A program made the position numbers and the translations under genes. Positions 36,475 through 49,932 of a DNA stretch of 64,000 nt are shown here, piece after piece (positions within the stretch are counted from its first letter, which is position 1; each line of letters starts with the position of its first letter). The DNA comes from Massilia endophytica (GTDB taxonomy: Bacteria > Pseudomonadota > Gammaproteobacteria > Burkholderiales > Burkholderiaceae_D). The DNA is taken from the NCBI RefSeq assembly GCF_021165955.1, contig NZ_CP088952.1, forward strand, positions 4,030,001 to 4,094,000, written 5' to 3'. The notes under the pieces were generated by a model. It had not been told where the DNA came from, made no database searches, and was given only the letters and a program-made list of their open reading frames with translations.

Positions 36475-37586
36475 TTCCGGCCGGTGAGCTCGCGGTACAG
36501 CGCCGTGTAGTTCTCCGCCATCTGGCGCGCCGTGAACAGCTCCCAGTAGCGCACTTCCGCGCGGCGGCCCATCTCGGCCGCCATCTCAGGCTTGTCCCAC
36601 AGCTTGCGCATGGCGTCGCCGAAAGCCTCGGAATCGTCCGGCGGCACCACCAGGCCGGTCTCTCCGTCCACATTGATGTAGGTGGTCCCGGTGCCGATCT
36701 CGCTCGATATCATCGCCTTGCCGTACATGGCGCCTTCCAGCAGCGATATGCCGAAGGCTTCCGAGCGCAGGTGCGACGGGAACACCATGGCATAGCACAG
36801 TTCCAGCAGCGCCACCTTGTCGTGCTCGTCGACCGCGCCCACGAACTGCACATGAGTCAGGCCAAGGCGCCGCGCGTGCTCCTTCAGCTCCTGCTCGATG
36901 GGGCCCGCGCCCACGATCACTACCGGATAGTCCAGCTTCGCCATCGCATCCAGAAGGATATGCAGGCCCTTGTAGTAGCGCAGCACACCCACAAAGAGGA
37001 AGAAGCGCTCGCCGCAGCGCTCGCGCCACTGCTGCAGCAGCTCCGGGCGCGCCACGGGATAAGTAGATTTGTCCAGGCCAATGGGGATGGAGCGCACCTT
37101 GCCGTTATAGCGCTTCAGCACTTCGGACGAGGCGAAGTAGTTGGGCGAGGTGGCCACGATGGCGTCCACACTGCCGAGGAAACGGTGCATCAGGGGCGCG
37201 TAGAAGACCATCAGCTTCTTCTGGCGCACGATGTCGGAGTGATAGGTCACCACGCTCGGCTTCTTCACGCGCGCGATGAAGTGCGCCATGTCCATGAAGG
37301 GCCAGGGGAAGTGGTAGTGGATGATGTCTGCCTCCTCCGCCAGGCGCGCGAGCTTGCCCAGGGAAGCCCAGGAAAAGGCATTGGATGCAATCTCGAAGTT
37401 GTGGGACGCGCGGTGTACCGTGTGCCCTTCGATCACCATTTCCTCCGGGCCGCCGTTGCGCGTGAGGGTCAGCACCTCGTTATGCACGCCAAGGCTGGAC
37501 GTGCCCACGCACATCTGGCGGATCACCTGTTCGACGCCACCCCAGGAGTCGGGATAGTAGGTCTTGTAGAAATGGAGGACGCGCAT
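36471..37586 (-). CDS. Family 4 glycosyltransferase (WbpZ-like)
   Basis: 371 residues, GT-B fold. The N-terminal acceptor domain begins MRVLHFYKTYYPDSWGGVEQVI, and the donor domain has FVGVLRYYKGLHILLDAM and the nucleotide-sugar E-x7-E motif in SEAFGISLLEGAMYGKAMISSE. It acts in the cytoplasm at the inner membrane, transferring a sugar to a lipid-linked glycan. The last gene of the gmd-rmd cluster, it resembles the rhamnosyltransferases of the Pseudomonas common polysaccharide antigen in sequence start and in context. It is separated from the preceding gene by 5 bp. Confidence 0.88.
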   Translation of the reverse strand: MRVLHFYKTYYPDSWGGVEQVIRQMCVGTSSLGVHNEVLTLTRNGGPEEMVIEGHTVHRASHNFEIASNAFSWASLGKLARLAEEADIIHYHFPWPFMDMAHFIARVKKPSVVTYHSDIVRQKKLMVFYAPLMHRFLGSVDAIVATSPNYFASSEVLKRYNGKVRSIPIGLDKSTYPVARPELLQQWRERCGERFFLFVGVLRYYKGLHILLDAMAKLDYPVVIVGAGPIEQELKEHARRLGLTHVQFVGAVDEHDKVALLELCYAMVFPSHLRSEAFGISLLEGAMYGKAMISSEIGTGTTYINVDGETGLVVPPDDSEAFGDAMRKLWDKPEMAAEMGRRAEVRYWELFTARQMAENYTALYRELTGRN

Positions 37587-37591
37587 GATGC

Positions 37592-38716
37592 TTACTTCAG
37601 AAGTTGCTGGTAGACGGCGGCAGTCCTGCGCGCCGTTTCGCGCCAGGTCAGGTCCACGGCGCGCACTTTCCCCGCCGCGATGCAGCGCTTGCGCAGTGCA
37701 TCGTCGCGCGCCATTTCCAGCATGGCGGCGCCCAGTTCTGGCGTGGAAAGCGGATCGATTTCGAGAGCCGCGCCGCGCGACACTTCCGGCAGCGAGGTGG
37801 TATTGGCCGCAATGACGGGCACGCCGGAGGCGAAGGCCTCCACCACCGGAATGCCGAAGCCTTCGTACAGCGAAGGGAAGACGAACACGCCCGCCCCCGC
37901 GTAGAGGTGGCGCAGCTGCTCATGGCTGGTGAGGCTGCTCAGCCACACCACGTTCTCGCCGTTCTGCTGCGCGGCCTTGATGCGCGCCACCGTGCCCTCG
38001 GAACGCGCCCCGGCGGCGCCCACGACCAGGAGCTGGCGCTGGGCGCGGATGCTGGCGGGCAGCGCAAGATAGGCTTCCAGCAGGCGGTCCACATTCTTGC
38101 GCGGCTGGATGGTGCCTACGAAGAAGAAATAACCGGGCCGCAGTTTGTACTCGGCCAGGGCGGCGGCCACCGCTTCCGGCGCGGGCGCTTCCAGCCATTC
38201 ATCGTCCACGCCGCAGGGAACGACGCTGATGCGGCTCTCGTCCACGCCGAAGGCCGTCACCAGCTCGGGAATCGTGTAATGCGTGTGCGCGATCACGCGG
38301 TCCGCCTTGCGCGCGGCCCTGGCCTGCAGCCAGTTCTTCAGGCCGCGCAGGCGAGGGTTGCACCACTCGGGATGCACGATGGGCAGCGCGTCGTGCAGGG
38401 TGGCCACCACGGGCCTGTCCATGCGCACGATGCGGTAGTCGGTGGCGTGGAAGAGATCCACATCCATGTGCTGGCGCCCCGGTGTGACCAGGTCGCGCAG
38501 GGTGGCAAGCGGGAAGGACGAAGGCATCGGCTTGCCGACCGTGAGGCTGGCGGCGGGACCGAAGGAGTAAGGCTGTACCGCGCATCCCACCTGCGGCAGG
38601 TAGCGCAGCAGCGCGCGGCTGTAGACGCCGATTCCATCGAGGCGGCCGCCGGTCAGCCCGGGTTCAGTCGTCGTCGTGGAAAGGCCGATGCGCGGAATGG
38701 CTGCGGCCTGGCTCAC
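37592..38716 (-). CDS. Family 4 glycosyltransferase (mannosyl/rhamnosyltransferase type)
   Basis: 374 residues from a GTG start at 38716 that overlaps the rmd stop (GTGA). The longer frame upstream reads through rmd and is not used. GT-B features are DGIGVYSRALLRYLP near the start, LFHATDYRI, YFFFVGTIQPRKNVDRLLEAY and PSLYEGFGIPVVEAFASGVPVIAAN with the E-x7-E motif. It probably adds D-rhamnose or mannose units using the GDP-sugar made by Gmd and Rmd encoded just upstream. Confidence 0.88.
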   Translation of the reverse strand: MSQAAAIPRIGLSTTTTEPGLTGGRLDGIGVYSRALLRYLPQVGCAVQPYSFGPAASLTVGKPMPSSFPLATLRDLVTPGRQHMDVDLFHATDYRIVRMDRPVVATLHDALPIVHPEWCNPRLRGLKNWLQARAARKADRVIAHTHYTIPELVTAFGVDESRISVVPCGVDDEWLEAPAPEAVAAALAEYKLRPGYFFFVGTIQPRKNVDRLLEAYLALPASIRAQRQLLVVGAAGARSEGTVARIKAAQQNGENVVWLSSLTSHEQLRHLYAGAGVFVFPSLYEGFGIPVVEAFASGVPVIAANTTSLPEVSRGAALEIDPLSTPELGAAMLEMARDDALRKRCIAAGKVRAVDLTWRETARRTAAVYQQLLK

Positions 38717-39645
38717 GCCTCGTACATCCAGCGCAAAGTTTGTTCGAGCGGCGGCGGCTCGATGGCGCCTACCACGGAGGCCAGGCGGCGGTTGTCGCCC
38801 GTCAGGCGCGCCACCTCGTTTGCGCGCACGAAGGCCGGGTTCACGAAGACATCGATCCTGTAGCCCGCGATGCGCTCCATCATTTCCAGCGCCTCGCCAA
38901 GGGACCAGGCCTTGCCGGAGCTGATATTGAACACGCGGCCAATGGCCTCGGGAGCTGCCAGCAGGTGGCGGTAGGCGGCGGACACGACGCGCACGTCCGA
39001 GAAATCGCGCCATACGTGCAGGTTGCCCAGCTCGATGCGCGCTTCCTTGCGGCGGAAATGGGCAACGATCTTCGGCAGCAGGAAGTTCTCGTGCTGGCCC
39101 ACGCCCGTGTAGTTGAAAGGCCGCACCATGATGATGGGCAGCTTGTCCATCCACAGCTTCGCCATGTATTCCATGGAGAGTTTGCTCACGGCGTAGTCGT
39201 TGGCCGGGGCGGCGGGAACATCCTCGTGGATATTTTCGACGTCCGTATTGCCGTAGATATTGGCGCTCGATGCGAGCAGCACGGCGGAAGGCTTCTTCGG
39301 CAGGACCGCCAGCGCTTCCAGCAGGTTGCGGGTGCCCACCACGTTGACGCGGTAGATCTGCTCGATGTCCGAGTGGGCAACGAAGGCGATGGCGGCGAGG
39401 TGCACCACCACGTCCGGCTGCACCTGCTGCACGGCAGCCGCCACGGCGGCGCGGTCGGTGAGGTCGACCGCGATCATGTTTTCCGCGTGCGCATGGCCAG
39501 GCACCGAAGTGCCGAAGACTTCGTAGCCCGCCAGGCGCAGCTCCCGCGCCACGTAGTCGCCGGTGAAGCCGGCCAGGCCGGTCACGAGGGCGCGTTTGCC
39601 TGCGCCTTCACGCGCCGGGGAGAGCAGCTCCAGGCGGCGCGTCAT
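38713..39645 (-). CDS. rmd: GDP-6-deoxy-D-lyxo-4-hexulose reductase (GDP-D-rhamnose synthesis)
   Basis: 310 residues from ATG 39645, 2 bp after the gmd stop. It is an extended short-chain dehydrogenase: GLAGFTGDYVA binds NAD(P), SSANIYG and YAVSKLSME give the catalytic Ser/Tyr/Lys, and VRPFNYTGVGQ is typical of Rmd. It reduces the 4-keto intermediate made by Gmd to GDP-D-rhamnose. A GDP-fucose-type product is less likely because the epimerase GMER signature is absent. The order gmd-rmd-GT-GT supports D-rhamnan synthesis. Confidence 0.87.
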   Translation of the reverse strand: MTRRLELLSPAREGAGKRALVTGLAGFTGDYVARELRLAGYEVFGTSVPGHAHAENMIAVDLTDRAAVAAAVQQVQPDVVVHLAAIAFVAHSDIEQIYRVNVVGTRNLLEALAVLPKKPSAVLLASSANIYGNTDVENIHEDVPAAPANDYAVSKLSMEYMAKLWMDKLPIIMVRPFNYTGVGQHENFLLPKIVAHFRRKEARIELGNLHVWRDFSDVRVVSAAYRHLLAAPEAIGRVFNISSGKAWSLGEALEMMERIAGYRIDVFVNPAFVRANEVARLTGDNRRLASVVGAIEPPPLEQTLRWMYEA

Positions 39646-39647
39646 GG

Positions 39648-40691
39648 TCAGAAGGAGAAGCCTGCGGTGTTGCGGCGGATATCGGCTTCCACCATCATCT
39701 GGCACAACTCTTCCAGCGAGGTGTTCGGCTTCCAGCCCAGTTCCTTCATGGCCTTCGAGGGATCGCCGATCAGCAGGTCCACTTCCGCCGGACGGTAGAA
39801 TTTCGGGCTGATGCGCACCAGCACCTTGCCGCTCTGGGCGTCATGGCCGGTCTCGTTCTCGCCGCTGCCCTGCCACTCGATGGCGATGCCCGCGGCCTTG
39901 AAGGCCATGGTCACGAAATCGCGCACGGTCTCGGTGCGGTTGGTGGCCAGCACATAGGTGTCCGGCTTGTCGGCCTGCAGGATGCGCCACATGCCTTCCA
40001 CGTATTCCTTGGCGAAGCCCCAGTCGCGCTTGGCGTCCAGATTGCCCAGCTCCAGCACGTCCAGCTTGCCCAGCTTGATCTTGGCGACGGAGTCGGTGAT
40101 CTTGCGGGTCACGAATTCGCGGCCGCGCAGCGGGGACTCGTGGTTGAACAGGATGCCCGAGCTGCCGAAGATGCCGTAGGACTCGCGGTAGTTCACCGTC
40201 ATCCAGTGGGCGTACAGCTTGGCCACGCCGTAAGGGCTGCGCGGGTAGAAAGGCGTGTCTTCCTTTTGCGGAATGGCCTGCACCTTGCCGAACATCTCGG
40301 AAGTGGAGGCCTGGTAGAAGCGGATCTTCGGATTGACGATGCGGATGGCTTCCAGCAGGTTCACCACGCCCACGCCCGTGATTTCGGCGGTGGTTACGGG
40401 CTGTTCGAAGGACACGCCCACGAAGCTCTGCGCGGCCAGGTTGTAGATCTCGTCGAAGTTCCCCTGCTGCAGCAGGCGGATGGAGGTGCCAAGGTCGGTC
40501 AGGTCGAATTCGACCAGCTTCAGCTTCGGATGGTTCTGGATGCCCAGTTCCTCGATGCGCCAGAAGTTGACGGAGCTGGTGCGGCGGAAGGTGCCGCTGA
40601 CTTCATAGCCCTTTTCGAGCAGCAGCTGTGCGAGATAGGCGCCATCCTGGCCGGTAATGCCCGTGATCAGGGCGCGCTTGGTCGTTTGCAT
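39648..40691 (-). CDS. gmd: GDP-mannose 4,6-dehydratase
   Basis: 347 residues from ATG 40691, where the protein begins MQTTKRALITGITGQDG, the standard NADP-binding start. The 29-codon upstream extension is not conserved. STSEMFG (catalytic Thr/Ser) and SPYGVAKLYAHW (Tyr-x3-Lys) are intact, as are the GDP-mannose contacts NHESPLRGREFVTRKI. It converts GDP-D-mannose to GDP-4-keto-6-deoxy-D-mannose in the cytoplasm, the first step for GDP-D-rhamnose. It is the first gene of a four-gene operon. Confidence 0.96.
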   Translation of the reverse strand: MQTTKRALITGITGQDGAYLAQLLLEKGYEVSGTFRRTSSVNFWRIEELGIQNHPKLKLVEFDLTDLGTSIRLLQQGNFDEIYNLAAQSFVGVSFEQPVTTAEITGVGVVNLLEAIRIVNPKIRFYQASTSEMFGKVQAIPQKEDTPFYPRSPYGVAKLYAHWMTVNYRESYGIFGSSGILFNHESPLRGREFVTRKITDSVAKIKLGKLDVLELGNLDAKRDWGFAKEYVEGMWRILQADKPDTYVLATNRTETVRDFVTMAFKAAGIAIEWQGSGENETGHDAQSGKVLVRISPKFYRPAEVDLLIGDPSKAMKELGWKPNTSLEELCQMMVEADIRRNTAGFSF

Positions 40692-40747
40692 AGATTCGGT
40701 ATCCAATGGAACTTTTGACAATATAGCCCGACATTGTAACAGAGGCA

Positions 40748-40797
40748 TCCCGCCCGTTTCACCGTGGCGGGAGGGCATTACAAGAGTTACATCTTGT
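40748..40797 (-). repeat. Two hairpins between the DUF2214-like gene and gmd
   Basis: TCCCGCC/GGCGGGA (40748-40754 and 40766-40772) and ACAAGA/TCTTGT (40780-40785 and 40792-40797) lie within 65 bp after the stop of the leftward membrane-protein gene. Neither is followed by a U-run on that strand. Together they may slow or end transcription before gmd, or mark the gmd control region. Confidence 0.35.
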
Positions 40798-40812
40798 TAC
40801 CGGCAGCCCGTG

Positions 40813-41268
40813 TCAGCCGAGGCCCACGCCCCGCGCCATCATGGCGGCGGCGATGGGGATGAAGGCCGCGATATGGATCTCGATCATGACGAAGCGGCGA
40901 ACCTGCTGCAGCTCCGCGGCGGGCGGCTGCCAGCCCGCATCGGCCTTCAGGCGCTTCTGCCAGCGCAGGATGCGCACGGTCGGCACGATGGACAGGAGGC
41001 CCACCGCCGCGAACAGCGCGATCTTGGTCCAGAAGACGGGATTCTGCAGATAGAACTCCGATCCCTTCGCGCCGTGGAAGACCCGCGCGAAGCCGACGAT
41101 GATGAGCGCCACGGCCACCAGGCCATACACCGCATCGATCACGCCGAGGCGGCGCAGAGCCACCGGGTTCACCGCGTAGCGCACGAGCATGAGCTCCGCG
41201 GTGAGCACGGCGAACAGCCCGAAGGCCAGCAGGTGGTGGACGCTTGCGAGAACCAGGTCGGCCGTCAT
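40813..41268 (-). CDS. DUF2214-like membrane protein
   Basis: 151 residues from ATG 41268. Four hydrophobic segments (about 5-25, 42-62, 78-95, 128-148), with His and Tyr residues at helix ends (SVHHLLAFG, ARVFHGAKGSEFYLQNPVFWTK), match the DUF2214 family of unknown function, distantly reminiscent of copper-resistance or haem-binding helices. It begins 5 bp after the maeB stop and is probably its operon partner. Confidence 0.72.
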   Translation of the reverse strand: MTADLVLASVHHLLAFGLFAVLTAELMLVRYAVNPVALRRLGVIDAVYGLVAVALIIVGFARVFHGAKGSEFYLQNPVFWTKIALFAAVGLLSIVPTVRILRWQKRLKADAGWQPPAAELQQVRRFVMIEIHIAAFIPIAAAMMARGVGLG

Positions 41269-41273
41269 CCCGC

Positions 41274-43589
<2,316 letters not shown>

Positions 43590-43759
43590 TACCGTACTGC
43601 CTTCCGTGTGTGCTGTCTGAAATCCTTCGATTCTAGCAGAGGGGCGTTATCCACAAAACTAGGTATTTTCACCAAGGGTAACAGCCGAATTAAATTTCTA
43701 TTAAAATCAACAAAATAATAAAAAATTGCAATAGTTCCTGAAAACGACGGAGTCAGCCG
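43590..43759. promoter_or_regulatory. AT-rich divergent control region between maeB and rubrerythrin
   Basis: The only strongly AT-rich stretch in this part of the window (A/T runs at 43690-43730), between divergent starts, so both promoters must lie here. I could not fix hexamers with confidence. Confidence 0.4.
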
Positions 43760-44227
43760 ATGTCATCGCCAACCCTGAAGAACCTCGAAGCCGCATTTGC
43801 GGGTGAAGCCATGGCGCACGTGAAGTACCGCTATTTCGCCAAACTGGCGCGGGCGGCGGGCGCCCCCGAGGTGGCCCAGCTCTTCGAGGAGACGGCTGAA
43901 CAGGAGGTGCTGCACGCTTTCGGCCACCTGGACCTGCTCTATCCGCGCGACCGCACCACGCCCGCGCGCGCCCTGGAAATCGCCATCGAGGGCGAAACCT
44001 ACGAGTTCAGCGAGATGTATCCCCAGTTCCGCCACCTGGCGCTGGAGGAAGGCGAACAGGCGGCGGCCGAGGAGTTCCAGGAGCAGATCGGCGAATCGCA
44101 GGAGCATGCCGCGGCCTTCCGCCGCATGCTGGAGGTGGCGGCCAAGCGCTTCGGCGCCCTGTCCAATGTGGAAGAGCGCCACGCAAAGAACTACCGCGCG
44201 GCCCTCGCCAAACTGTCGGGAGAATGA
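43760..44227 (+). CDS. Rubrerythrin (diiron domain only)
   Basis: 155 residues. The four-helix diiron domain is visible: FAGEAMAHVKYRYFAK (first E-x-H-type ligand set), EETAEQEVLHAFGHL (E-x2-H), EGETYEFSEMYPQF and IGESQEHAAAFRRML. The C-terminal rubredoxin domain of classical rubrerythrin is absent and is encoded by the next gene instead. Together they should reduce hydrogen peroxide in the cytoplasm using electrons passed through the rubredoxin. Confidence 0.92.
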   Translation: MSSPTLKNLEAAFAGEAMAHVKYRYFAKLARAAGAPEVAQLFEETAEQEVLHAFGHLDLLYPRDRTTPARALEIAIEGETYEFSEMYPQFRHLALEEGEQAAAEEFQEQIGESQEHAAAFRRMLEVAAKRFGALSNVEERHAKNYRAALAKLSGE

Positions 44228-44228
44228 C

Positions 44229-44393
44229 GTGAAGACCTTCCAGTGCGTGGTGTGCGGCTTCATCTACGACGAGGCGGCCGGGCTGCCGGACGAAGGCATC
44301 GCCCCCGGCACCGCGTGGGCCGACATTCCCGAGGACTGGTCCTGCCCCGACTGCGGCGTGGCCAAGCGCGATTTCGAGATGGTGCAGATCTGA
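44229..44393 (+). CDS. Rubredoxin
   Basis: 54 residues from GTG 44229, one base after the rubrerythrin stop. The iron site is Cys6, Cys9, Cys39 and Cys42 (CVVCG and CPDCG), and FIYDEAAGLPDEGIAPGTAWADIPEDWSCPDCG is the family pattern. It is the electron donor to the separate rubrerythrin. The first codon is GTG, and the residues before it in the overlapping frame belong to rubrerythrin read out of frame. Confidence 0.95.
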   Translation: MKTFQCVVCGFIYDEAAGLPDEGIAPGTAWADIPEDWSCPDCGVAKRDFEMVQI

Positions 44394-44395
44394 CC

Positions 44396-45361
44396 ATGCT
44401 CTCCGAATTCGGCCTGATACGGCAGTATTTCGAACGTGCGAAGCCGCAGCGCGCGGTGCTGGGCATCGGCGACGACTGCGCGCTGCTGGCGCCCACGCCG
44501 GGCATGCTGACGGCCATCTCCTCGGACATGCTGGTGGAAGGCCGCCACTTCTTCGCGGGCGAGGATCCGCGCCGCCTGGGCCACAAAAGCCTGGCCGTGA
44601 ATCTCTCCGACCTGGCGGCCATGGGCGCGCGCCCCGTGGCCTTCACGCTGGCCCTGGCCCTGCCGGAGGCGAATCGCGAATGGCTGGAAGGCTTTTCCGC
44701 TGGCCTGTTCGAACTGGCCGACCTGCACGGCTGCGAACTGATAGGCGGCGACACCACCAAGGGCCCGCTCAATATCTGCGTCACCGTGTTCGGCGAACTG
44801 GAGCCGGGCCGCGCCCTGCGGCGCGACGCGGCGCGGGCCGGTGACGATATCTGGATCTCGGGCACCCTGGGCGACGCGCGGCTTGCACTGGCGGGCTACC
44901 GGGGCGAATACGCACTGGACGCGGCGCAGCAGCAGGCGGCTGGCCGGCGCATGCACCTGCCCACGCCGCGCGTGCAGCTCGGCATGGCGCTCGCGCAGCA
45001 GGGCATCGCCCACGCCGCCATCGACATCTCGGACGGCCTGGTGGGAGACCTGGGCCACATACTGGAGCGCTCGGGCATGGGAGCCACGCTGGATGTGGAC
45101 GCCCTGCCCGCCGGGCCGGTGCTCGCCACCCGCGACATGGCCATGCGGCGCGCCTTCACGGCAGCGGGCGGCGACGATTATGAACTGTGCTTCACGGCGC
45201 CAGCTTCGGCGCGCGATGCCGTGCTGGCCGCGGGACTGGCCACGGATACGGCCGTGACCCGCGTGGGCCGCATCGAGGCCGAAGCGGGACTGCGCCTGGT
45301 GGATGCACAAGGCTCCCCCCTCGACCTGGCGCTCGCCAGCTTCGACCACTTCGCTTCCTGA
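44396..45361 (+). CDS. thiL: Thiamine-monophosphate kinase
   Basis: 321 residues from ATG 44396, 2 bp after the rubredoxin stop. Landmarks are GIGDDCALL, SSDMLVEGRHF, GHKSLAVNLSDLAAMGA, IGGDTTKG, DISDGLVGDLGHI and GGDDYELCFTAP. It phosphorylates thiamine monophosphate to thiamine pyrophosphate in the cytoplasm. No TPP riboswitch or other thi gene is in view. Being in a row with rubrerythrin and rubredoxin looks accidental. It ends flush against the convergent GGDEF/EAL gene (adjacent bases 45361 and 45362). Confidence 0.95.
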   Translation: MLSEFGLIRQYFERAKPQRAVLGIGDDCALLAPTPGMLTAISSDMLVEGRHFFAGEDPRRLGHKSLAVNLSDLAAMGARPVAFTLALALPEANREWLEGFSAGLFELADLHGCELIGGDTTKGPLNICVTVFGELEPGRALRRDAARAGDDIWISGTLGDARLALAGYRGEYALDAAQQQAAGRRMHLPTPRVQLGMALAQQGIAHAAIDISDGLVGDLGHILERSGMGATLDVDALPAGPVLATRDMAMRRAFTAAGGDDYELCFTAPASARDAVLAAGLATDTAVTRVGRIEAEAGLRLVDAQGSPLDLALASFDHFAS

Positions 45362-47937
45362 TCAATTTGCCGTTTCGGCATCGCCCGCGCGGCGTTCGCT
45401 GCCGTGCATCAGCCAGTAGTGGTTGAAGGCCTGGCGGATATTGTCGCGCAGCTGGGTGTCGTCCCAGGGCTTCGTGTAGAAGCGGTAGATGGCGCCGCGG
45501 TTGATGGAATCCAGCATCGCTTCCAGGGCCGTGTAGCCGGAGAGGATGATGCGTATCGTATCCGGATACATGTCCTTCACCTTGCTCAGGAACTCGGTGC
45601 CGCTGGTGGTGGGCATGCGCTGGTCGCACATGATCACCTGCACCGGATAAAGCGCCAGCAGCTCGAAGGCCTCGTTGGGCGTGGAGGCGGTGAGAATGCG
45701 GTAGCCGTCGCGCCGGAACAGGCGGTGCAGCGAGGAGAGCACGTTCACATCGTCATCGACCAGCAGCAGGGTCTGCGGCGCTTCCTCCGCCTCGGCCGGG
45801 TCGGGAGGCAGCCCCGTTCCCGCCTCCACCAGCGCGCCCATGTCCGCCCCGCTGAGGGGACGGCTGAAGTAGTAACCCTGGATCTCGTCGCAGCGGTTGC
45901 GCCGCAGGTATTCGAGCTGGGGCCGCGTTTCCACGCCTTCGGCGATCACGCGCAGCTTCAGGCTGTGCGCCATGCTGATGATGGCCAGGGAGATGGCGGC
46001 GTCGTTCGGATTGGTGATGATGTCGCGCACGAAGGCGATGTCGATCTTCAGCTTGTCGATGGGGAAGCGCTGCAGGTAAGCCAGCGAGGAATAGCCGGTG
46101 CCGAAATCGTCGATCGCGACCTGGATGCCGATCTCCTTCATGCTCTTCAGCACAGCAATGGTGCGGTCGGCATTCGACATCAGGGCGCTTTCCGTCAGCT
46201 CCAGCTCCAGCAGCTCCGGCGGCACCCGGTGGCGGGCGAGCGCCTCCTTCACTTCCTTCTCCAGGTCGCCCTCCACCATCTGGCGGCTGGCGACGTTGAT
46301 GGCCACCTTCACCTGGCCGACGGGTGAGCTGATCCAGGCGGCGATCTGGCGGCAGGCGGCGTCGATGATCCAGGAGCCCACGCGCACGATCAGCCCCGTA
46401 TCCTCCAGAACACCCACGAATTCGACCGGCATCACGATGCCGTGGCCTGGGCGGTTCCAGCGCAGCAGCGCCTCGGCCCCGCTCACACGGCCGGTATGCA
46501 GGTTCACCTTGGGCTGGAAATAGAGTTCGAGCTCGTCCTGCTCCAGGGCGCGGCGCAGGGCGATCTCCATGTCCAGGCGCGCCAGCACCTGGGCATTCAT
46601 GCCCGCCGTGAAGAAGCGGTAGCAGTCGCGGCCCGCCTCCTTGGCGCGGCCCATCGCCGTGTCGGCGTACTTCACCAGGGTTTCGGGATCGGTGGCGTCG
46701 TCCGGATACATGGCGATGCCGATGCTGGCCGTCAGCGTGGCGGGATGGCCGTCCAGGTCGAAGGGCACGCGCAGGGCCTCGCGCACTTCGGTGGCCATGT
46801 CCACCGCCTCCTGCTGCCCGCGCGTGATGGCGAGGATCAGGCCGAACTCGTCGCCGCCCAGGCGGCCCACGGTGTCGCGGATGCGGGCGCACTGCACCAG
46901 GCGGTTGCTGAACTCGCGCAGCAGTTCGTCGCCCATGGCGCCGCCCAGCGAATCGTTGACGCTCTTGAAGCGGTCCAGCGCAATGAACAGCACCACGATG
47001 CGCCACTCCTTGTCGCGCGCCAGGTCCATGGCGTCGGCCAGGGTGCGGTAGAACAGTGTGCGGTTGGGCAGGCCGGTGAGGCTGTCGTAATGGGCCATGT
47101 GCAGCAGCTGCTCCTCGGCCACGCGGCGCTCGGTGATGTCGCGCGCCACGCAGATCAGGGTGGGCCGGGCCGCATCGCCGTCCTGCTGCATCTGCCAGTA
47201 CAGCTCGACCGGCACCAGCGATTCGTCGCGCCGCCGCAGTTCCGCTTCCACCAGCTCGGGGCTGCGCGCCTTGTGCTCCTCATGCCTGTGCGCGCCCGCA
47301 TAGCGCTGCAGGGCCTCGCCGCTGCCCAGGCCCAGCGCCTCGGGCTGCGCGCCAAGCAGCTCGGAGCGCCGGTAGCCCAGCATGCGGCAGGCTCCGTCGT
47401 TCACGTCCACGATGGCCAGGCTGCTGCTGTCGAACAGGAAGATGGCGTCGGCCGTCGCGTCCATCGCGCTGCGGAAGCGCTGCAGCTCGGCCGTGCGTTC
47501 GCGCACCGTGTGCTCCAGCAGGGTGTTGTAGTCGCGCGCCTGGCGCTGCATGAGCCGTACTTCCAGCAGGTTGCGGATGCGGGTCAGCACTTCCACCGGA
47601 TCGAAAGGCTTGCTGACGAAATCGCGCGCGCCCGCGTCCAGGGCGGCCTGCTTCTGGTCCGGCTGGGCCGTCACCACCAGCACCGGCAGATAGCCTTCCG
47701 GCTCCAGGGGGCGCAGCGCCTTCATCACTTCGAAGCCGTTCATGCCGGGCATGTGCAAGTCGAGAATGATGATGTCGTAGTTGTGCTGCGCGTGCCAGTC
47801 CGCCACCACGCGCGGGTCGTTGGTGGCGCTCACCTGCTGGTAGCCCGAGGAAGACAACAGGTATTCCAGCAGCTGCACGTTGACCTGCTGGTCGTCGACG
47901 ATCAGGATACGGGCATTCAGCAGGTCTGCCTTCTCGA

Positions 47938-47941
<4 letters not shown>
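45362..47941 (-). CDS. REC-PAS-GGDEF-EAL-REC c-di-GMP phosphodiesterase
   Basis: 859 residues: receiver 1 (about 8-125; Asp61 in ILDLHMPGM), coiled coil, PAS (about 160-275), GGDEF (about 285-445), EAL (about 455-705) and receiver 2 (about 740-850; MCDQRMPTTSG, the RpfG/EAL-associated type). The EAL residues are intact: EALLRW, NVASRQ, ELTES, DDFGTGYSSL, KIDIAFV, AEGVE and QGYYFSRPL. In the GGDEF domain the signature GGDEF and inhibitory site RIRD are present, but the first metal-binding Asp of the usual D-x-D-R-F-K is Ala321 (IALDRFK). It is therefore probably a phosphodiesterase with a regulatory GGDEF. It starts within the end of the kinase gene (ATGA overlap), which is its likely partner. 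Confidence 0.92.

Positions 47942-49928
<1,987 letters not shown>

Positions 49929-49932
<4 letters not shown>

Noticed and set aside
44229..45361. thiL as part of a thiamine operon with a TPP riboswitch
   Set aside because: No other thi gene is present, and the upstream sequence is the rubredoxin coding region without THI-box motifs.
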